DNA from: Capnocytophaga granulosa ATCC 51502
GTDB taxonomy: Bacteria; Bacteroidota; Bacteroidia; Flavobacteriales; Flavobacteriaceae
DNA: 10,775 nucleotides
Direction of reading: 5' to 3'
Assembly: GCF_000411115.1 (NCBI RefSeq)
Contig: NZ_KE150246.1
Span: forward strand, 1 to 10,775
Numbering within the stretch: position 1 is the stretch's first letter; the number at the start of each line of letters is the position of its first letter. Shown in pieces: positions 7,256 through 10,775 of this stretch. Both the position numbers and the translations under genes were made by a program. The notes under the pieces are model-generated. The model was not told the DNA's origin, searched no databases, and worked only from the letters and a program-made list of their open reading frames with translations.

Positions 7256-7315
7256 AAAGTTCCCAAAAATTAGTAATTTTGTGTTTGAGAAAAAACACCA
7301 AAATTCAGGAACTTT
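7256..7315 (+). other. Subterminal hairpins over the transposase start
   Basis: AAAGTTCC (7256-7263) can pair with GGAACTTT (7308-7315). Inside it, CAAAAATTAGTAATTTTG (7264-7281) is a near-perfect palindrome that ends on the GTG start codon. A transcript entering the IS from outside would fold this region and could hide the start site, a known way for insertion sequences to limit translation from read-through RNA. The same segment contains TAATTTTG (7274-7281), a match to the -7 promoter element, so an internal promoter is a competing reading. Confidence 0.4.
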
Positions 7316-8105
7316 GGGCAAAGATACAAATAAATGGATTATTTCCTTTTTAAGTGTAGGAAAAAGAGGATTTAAAAGTAATTTTGATTTAGCTTCAATA
7401 TTTTTATTGATTCTCAAGAGATTAAAAACAGGGGTACAATGGAGAGAACTTCCAATTGAGAGTTATTTTGAAAAAGGTGAAATCTCTTGGCAAAATGTCT
7501 ATTACTACTTCAATAAATGGAGTAAAGATGGTAGTTTTCAGCGAGTATGGTTGAATTTATTAAGTAAGAAGAAAAGAAAGTTAGATATGTCTTGCGTTCA
7601 ATTGGATAGTAGTCATACACGTTGTCGTCAAAAAGGAGCGTCAGCAGGTTATCAAGCAAGGAAAAAAGCTGTAACCACCAATAGTATTTTTTTGTGTGAT
7701 AATAAAGGGCAAATGATAGCAATGGGAAGCCCTAAAGCAGGAAATCACAATGACTTATATGAAATAGAAGAAGTACTAAAAGAAATCTTAGCTTTATTAG
7801 AAGAAGCAGGAATAGAACACAAAGGACTGTTTCTCAATGCTGATGCAGGATTTGATAGCAAATCTCTTAGAGAGTTTTTAGAAAGCAAAGAAATTATAGC
7901 AAATATTAAACCTAATCCCCGAAATGGAGAGCAACCAGATGTTTATTTTGATAAAGAATTGTACAAAAATAGGTTTAAAATTGAACAAGCAAATGGTTGG
8001 CTTGACGGATATAAAGGTTTGATAATGAGATATGAGTATCTTGATGTAACTTGGATTGGAATGCTCCTATTAGGGTTTATCTCCAAGTTCCTCAAAAAAG
8101 TTTAA
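7281..8105 (+). CDS. IS5-family DDE transposase
   Basis: The protein has 274 residues and appears full length. The N-terminal helical region (about 15-95), containing LKTGVQWRELP and WQNVYYYFNKW, is the DUF4096-type DNA-binding part of IS5 transposases. The catalytic domain has DSSHTR (first Asp, D109), then RKKAVTTNSIFLCD, NADAGFDSKSL (second Asp, D188) and RFKIEQANGW (Glu, E235). The spacing fits a DDE RNase H fold. The enzyme cuts and moves the surrounding element by cut and paste. The first usable start is GTG at 7281. The frame is open upstream only to 7257, with no ATG until codon 103, so GTG or an ATT at 7269 must be used. The TAA stop lies inside the right inverted repeat. All three catalytic residues are present and the frame is intact, so the element may still be active. 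Confidence 0.9.
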   Translation: MFEKKHQNSGTLGKDTNKWIISFLSVGKRGFKSNFDLASIFLLILKRLKTGVQWRELPIESYFEKGEISWQNVYYYFNKWSKDGSFQRVWLNLLSKKKRKLDMSCVQLDSSHTRCRQKGASAGYQARKKAVTTNSIFLCDNKGQMIAMGSPKAGNHNDLYEIEEVLKEILALLEEAGIEHKGLFLNADAGFDSKSLREFLESKEIIANIKPNPRNGEQPDVYFDKELYKNRFKIEQANGWLDGYKGLIMRYEYLDVTWIGMLLLGFISKFLKKV

Positions 8106-8108
8106 ACA
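8091..8108 (-). repeat. Right terminal inverted repeat of the IS element
   Basis: Read on the minus strand it is TGTTTAAACTTTTTTGAG. It encodes the last four codons and the stop of the transposase, so coding and end-recognition functions overlap. Confidence 0.85.
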
Positions 8109-8137
8109 TGTTTGTTGTGTATTTCTAAAAAATGTTG

Positions 8138-8154
8138 ATTTTATAAGATAAAAT
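8138..8154. terminator. AT-only hairpin between the transposase and the immunity gene
   Basis: ATTTTATAAGATAAAAT is a perfect 7-3-7 palindrome between two convergent genes. It could weakly terminate either transcript, but the stem has no G-C pair and no clear U-tract follows, so this is a low-confidence call. Confidence 0.2.
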
Positions 8155-8195
8155 TCTAAAATAGAGGGTTGGGATTTTTACTGCATAATCTGGGA

Positions 8196-8738
8196 TTAAT
8201 AATCTTTTAGAAACTCTTTTATATCTTTTTCTTTTATTAATGGTATAAATACTTTAAGACGTCCTTCTAATTCTTTCTTGTTGTCCTTAGTCGTAGAATT
8301 AGGTTCTTTTTCATCTATATCACTATAATTAAAATATTTGACATCTATTAGACCTTCCTTTTTATCAGAGTCATTTTTTGATAGCAACATATATTCTTTT
8401 CCAACATATATGTAGAGTTTTTGATATTTACCTTTATAGTAGTATTTCACTAAGTTAATTTTATTTTTCACTACAAGGTTACCCTCTTCAAAGAAAGCTT
8501 TGTAATACTCGTCTTTATTTACAATAACTTTATACTTTCCTCTTAAAGGTTCTTTTGTACGTTTATCTATTCTTATATAATCGTACATAATACTCCCACA
8601 GCCTTTAGTAGGAATAAGTCTCTTAACAATCTCTATATCTTTATTGTCTATTTTATTTATAAATAACTGACTATATAGATTCTGAGATATAAAAAAAGTA
8701 AATACTATTAAACCGAGTGTTTTTGTTGTCTTATTCAT
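8196..8738 (-). CDS. Exported immunity candidate, distal tandem copy
   Basis: This 180-residue protein has a classical signal peptide, MNKTTKTLGLIVFTFFIS then QNLYSQ, and no lipobox, so it is predicted to be soluble in the periplasm. I chose ATG 8738; an in-frame TTG two codons upstream is less likely. The mature N-terminal part (IDNKDIEIVKRLIPTKGCG) and the C-terminal tail (FIPLIKEKDIKEFLKD) are almost identical to the sister gene at 8798-9340. The middle third (about 88-160) differs. I recognise no family. It lies downstream of the metzincin-type effector in a tandem repeat, so it is probably a second or diversified immunity protein. The 5' flank carries a fossil of the effector's 3' end rather than an intact effector, so it may be an orphan immunity gene. 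Confidence 0.72.
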   Translation of the reverse strand: MNKTTKTLGLIVFTFFISQNLYSQLFINKIDNKDIEIVKRLIPTKGCGSIMYDYIRIDKRTKEPLRGKYKVIVNKDEYYKAFFEEGNLVVKNKINLVKYYYKGKYQKLYIYVGKEYMLLSKNDSDKKEGLIDVKYFNYSDIDEKEPNSTTKDNKKELEGRLKVFIPLIKEKDIKEFLKDY

Positions 8739-8785
8739 TATCAATTGGTTTTAAATCAGAGTCTTTTATCATTATTTCCCATTGC
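8201..8785. repeat. Tandem duplication, distal unit (partner at 8803-9387)
   Basis: The whole 585-nt block recurs at an offset of 602 without net length change. Within it, 8584-8773 is identical to 9186-9375 over 190 nt by direct reading, and the terminal 50 or so nt near 8201 are also nearly identical. The central part is diverged. The unit contains the immunity gene and the last 18 codons, stop included, of the effector gene. Confidence 0.88.
8731..8784 (-). pseudogene. Fossil 3' end of the metzincin effector gene
   Basis: In the gap between the two immunity genes the minus strand encodes QWEIMIKDSDLKPIDNE and TAA. This equals the last 17 residues and stop of the protease at 9333-9386, with one change (T to I). 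The codon just upstream is TAG and no further similarity follows, so only the tail remains. It overlaps the start of the distal immunity gene exactly as the real effector stop overlaps the proximal one. Confidence 0.88.
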
Positions 8786-8797
8786 TAACAAGCGAAA

Positions 8798-9340
8798 CTA
8801 AAAATCTTTTAGAAACTCTTTTATATCTTTTTCTTTTATTAATGGTATAAATATTTTAAGAAATTTTTCTGTACTCTGTTTATCTTTTTCTCCTATAAGA
8901 CCAGGCTCTTTTTCATCTATATCACTATAATCAAAATATTTGATATATAACACTCCTTTTTCTTTATCAAGGTTGCTTTTTGATAGCAACGCATATTCTC
9001 TTCCAACATATATATATAGTTTCCATAATTTTCCTTTGCAATAATACTTAACTATGTTGATATCATTTTTGATTCGAATATTACCCTCTTCAAAGAAGGT
9101 TTTGTAATACTCATCTTTATTTACAATAACTTTATACTTTCCTCTTAAAGGTTCTTTTGTACGTTTATTGATTCTAATATAATCATACATAATACTCCCA
9201 CAGCCTTTAGTAGGAATAAGTCTCTTAACAATCTCTATATCTTTATTGTCTATTTTATTTATAAATAACTGACTATATAGATTCTGAGATATAAAAAAAG
9301 TAAATACTATTAAACCGAGTGTTTTTGTTGTCTTATTCAT
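8798..9340 (-). CDS. Exported immunity candidate, proximal tandem copy, probable cognate of the metzincin effector
   Basis: This 180-residue protein has an N-terminal signal peptide (about 1-22, ending LYSQ) and no lipobox. ATG 9340 overlaps the effector stop in the octamer ATGAATAA, an 8-nt overlap that implies translational coupling. The TTG two codons upstream is the rejected alternative. It differs from its tandem sister by single changes in the first 88 residues (INKR for IDKR, YKTFF for YKAFF) and by many changes between about 88 and 160, including RIKNDIN, KGKLWKLYIYVGREYAL and a different loop before the shared C-terminal FIPLIKEKDIKEFLKD. It has no recognised domain. A periplasmic binding inhibitor of the upstream protease is the best inference. 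Its adjacency supports cognate status more strongly than for the distal copy. Confidence 0.76.
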   Translation of the reverse strand: MNKTTKTLGLIVFTFFISQNLYSQLFINKIDNKDIEIVKRLIPTKGCGSIMYDYIRINKRTKEPLRGKYKVIVNKDEYYKTFFEEGNIRIKNDINIVKYYCKGKLWKLYIYVGREYALLSKSNLDKEKGVLYIKYFDYSDIDEKEPGLIGEKDKQSTEKFLKIFIPLIKEKDIKEFLKDF

Positions 9341-9387
9341 TATCAATTGGTTTTAAATCAGAGTCTTTTATCATTGTTTCCCATTGC
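8803..9387. repeat. Tandem duplication, proximal unit (partner at 8201-8785)
   Basis: This unit carries the proximal immunity gene and the genuine 3' end of the effector gene. Similarity to the distal unit stops at 9387, inside the effector coding sequence. The duplication endpoint was therefore within the toxin gene, and the distal unit is the derived copy. Confidence 0.88.
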
Positions 9388-10775
9388 CACTTCCAAAATA
9401 AGTTGTTATCTTTAATTATTTTACCTTTATCCATAATATTTTTGGTCTCATCTTTCCTAAAAAATACTTTGGGTTCTATATCATTGCCTTCTTCTCTATA
9501 GGTGTGGGTTAGTCCCAATGTATGCGCTGCCTCGTGAACAATAGTATTTTTTCTCAATTCATCAGTATGGCGAAGTAAAAGTACATACCTACTACTATTT
9601 TTTATATCATTTTTATCTAAATCATCAGAAAGAGCGTCAAGAGTTTCATCATTTGTAGGTCCATCAATCATAATAGGTAAAATAAAAAAAGTAACCCCTT
9701 TTGTTCGTTCCTGCACAGCATTAAGGGTATAATCTTCTAAATAAGAATGTAAATAGTGGGCAATAATCCCCTCTCTTAATTTATATAAATCACAAGCTAC
9801 TGAATTATCTTTTAAATCCTTAAAAGATTCTCTAATAAGCCGATTTTTAGTTTCTAGTGGGTTATTCCCTATTATTAAAGTTCCTAAATCAATTTCCATA
9901 ACCTCATATTTAATTTCATTGTTTTCTTTAATAGGGTTGTAATCAATTAAAGATTGATTAAGGAGTTTTTTAAAGAAATCTTCGTTGTCTTCTATGTACT
10001 GTTTCCATTTATCAATTGTCTCTATTTGATTAAGTGGTTGGATTTCAGTTATTCCGTCTTTTACAAATGTTTTAGTGTTATCTGTGAAATTATATATTCT
10101 TCTTGAAAGAGCTCTTATATTATTTACCAATAACATAAGTTTTTCTACATCATTCATATTTTTTGCATTTTCAGGAGGATCTTGGGTTACTCTTCCCTTA
10201 AATTTTACCTTAACAAATCTAACATCTAATTGATAGGTAGTTTTATTTCTAAAAATATTTAGTTTTCCAACAATATTGCCTTTACCATCAAAAACTTTAT
10301 AAAGCCTATCCTTCTCTGATACTGTATTACAATAAAGTTCTACCTCTACAAAACCTTTATTTGTTATTTCTTTTACATTAATATCAGCTACCGAAAAGGA
10401 GATCCCATTTTGCTGAGTGAATTGGATGGTATCAGTATCTTCAATAGGAAGAGTATTTAATCTTTCTATAGATATTTTTAACTTAACATTTTTCTGTCCT
10501 TTCCTTAATGCTACCCAAGGTATGAAATATTCTCTTCCTTGAGGTTTCCACAGGGTATTATCATTACAATCCCTATATTCTTCTTTCAGTTTAGCATAAT
10601 ATGGGCATATATGTTTATATTCATTACGCATCCAATCAAATCCAAAACTACCATCATAGTTATTTTCATCTATTTCAAAATGAACTAAGAAGTTAATATC
10701 ATCAGGAGCAGGAAGAAATTCTTCCATTTCTCTTTCAAAATCTTCCAATGAAAAACAGGGTTTACCAAAAATAAC
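9333..10775 (-). CDS. Metzincin-type zinc metalloprotease, probable T6SS effector (5' end outside window)
   Basis: At least 480 residues are visible. The frame stays open to the right edge, and the only local start is a TTG at 10748, so the true start lies upstream. Numbering the visible part from 1, the zinc site is HEAAHTLGLTH (414-424), the full HExxHxxGxxH metzincin motif with E415 as catalytic base and H414, H418 and H424 as ligands. NIMDKG (446-451) supplies the Met-turn. The N-terminal part has KPCF (5-8), FGFDWMR (44-50) and YFIPWVAL (83-90), patterns I recall from leaders of Bacteroidota T6SS toxins, then a beta-rich region (about 95-195) and a helical pro-like region (about 205-350). 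No export signal is visible in this fragment. It is followed by two exported immunity candidates, so it probably cleaves envelope proteins of rival cells. A housekeeping secreted protease is the alternative. Confidence 0.83.
   Translation of the reverse strand, partial: VIFGKPCFSLEDFEREMEEFLPAPDDINFLVHFEIDENNYDGSFGFDWMRNEYKHICPYYAKLKEEYRDCNDNTLWKPQGREYFIPWVALRKGQKNVKLKISIERLNTLPIEDTDTIQFTQQNGISFSVADINVKEITNKGFVEVELYCNTVSEKDRLYKVFDGKGNIVGKLNIFRNKTTYQLDVRFVKVKFKGRVTQDPPENAKNMNDVEKLMLLVNNIRALSRRIYNFTDNTKTFVKDGITEIQPLNQIETIDKWKQYIEDNEDFFKKLLNQSLIDYNPIKENNEIKYEVMEIDLGTLIIGNNPLETKNRLIRESFKDLKDNSVACDLYKLREGIIAHYLHSYLEDYTLNAVQERTKGVTFFILPIMIDGPTNDETLDALSDDLDKNDIKNSSRYVLLLRHTDELRKNTIVHEAAHTLGLTHTYREEGNDIEPKVFFRKDETKNIMDKGKIIKDNNLFWKWQWETMIKDSDLKPIDNE

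Larger units (their letters stand above)
7233..8108 (+). mobile_element. IS5-family insertion sequence, complete (876 bp)
   Basis: The element is bounded by 18-bp terminal inverted repeats: TGTTTAAACTTTTTAGAG at 7233-7250, and TGTTTAAACTTTTTTGAG on the minus strand at 8108-8091, matching at 17 of 18 positions. It holds one intact transposase gene, and its size fits the shorter IS5 subgroups (IS427/IS1031-like). The flanks (…GAAGC and TGTTT…) show no obvious target duplication. Either the duplication is only 2-3 bp and has decayed, or the true ends differ by a few bases, or one flank has been rearranged. It sits between the protease-immunity module and the clpV operon, transcribed against all its neighbours, and interrupts no gene I can see. 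Confidence 0.85.

Noticed and set aside
7190..7417. Minus-strand open frame across the left end of the IS
   Set aside because: It crosses the inverted repeat and overlaps the well-supported transposase on the other strand; it shows no recognisable protein features.
7228..8113. Target site duplication around the IS element
   Set aside because: The flanks GAAGC and TGTTT do not match. TG/CA next to the ends is part of the palindromic repeat core, not a direct duplication.
9341..9346. TTG two codons upstream of the ATG as the start of the immunity genes (MIMNKTT), here and at 8739-8744
   Set aside because: The ATG at 9340 (and 8738) begins a cleaner signal peptide and forms the ATGAATAA coupling overlap with the effector stop, so the TTG is unnecessary.
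83..9387. The tandem repeats as a CRISPR array or integron-like cassette array
   Set aside because: Units are about 490 and 600 nt, encode proteins, number only two or three and lack short uniform repeats, spacers, recombination sites or an integrase.
10746..10748. TTG at 10748 as the true start of the protease
   Set aside because: The frame continues open to the window edge with plausible coding residues (VIFGKPCFS), and a TTG start lacks support, so the gene is treated as 5'-truncated by the window.

Overview
The window looks like an AT-rich genome of the phylum Bacteroidota, probably class Flavobacteriia. Capnocytophaga-like organisms are a plausible guess, but the species cannot be fixed from the sequence. 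The clues are the base composition, the DUF4280 PAAR-like protein, the PKD-domain envelope protein, Bacteroidota-type promoter elements (TTG plus TAnnTTTG) and the absence of clear Shine-Dalgarno sites. All genes except a transposase lie on the minus strand, so the biological order runs right to left.

The locus reads as part of a Bacteroidota-type type VI secretion system (T6SS, subtype iii) with two effector-immunity modules. From the right edge: a zinc metzincin-type protease that is probably an effector (9333 to beyond the edge), then two tandem copies of a secreted cognate-immunity candidate (9340-8798 and 8738-8196). Next is an 876-bp IS5-family element on the plus strand (7233-8108). 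After it come a single-pass membrane protein with PKD domains (7028-5964), a five-helix membrane protein (5924-5433), a ClpV/TssH-like double AAA+ ATPase (5416-2918), a DUF4280 PAAR-like spike-tip or adaptor protein (2921-2190), a GH19-like muramidase/chitinase-fold effector (2185-1094), and two tandem lipoproteins, probably immunity proteins (1119-631 and 629-144). A vestige of a third lipoprotein copy lies at 83-142.

The likely division of labour is as follows. ClpV disassembles contracted sheaths. The PKD and five-helix proteins are candidates for the lineage-specific envelope complex. The PAAR-like protein caps the spike or carries cargo. The GH19 enzyme attacks peptidoglycan and the metzincin attacks protein in rival cells. 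The downstream exported proteins protect the producer and its siblings. Tight spacing and overlaps (ATGA between clpV and the PAAR-like gene, 26 nt between the GH19 effector and its lipoprotein, 8 nt between the protease and its immunity gene) support co-expression.

The most striking feature is parallel evolution at both ends. Each effector is followed by a tandemly duplicated immunity gene with nearly identical ends and a diverged middle. At the protease end the repeat unit also carries the last 17 codons of the effector, leaving a fossil effector tail between the two immunity genes. I see no CRISPR array, tRNA or rRNA, and no gene-free stretch over 300 bases.
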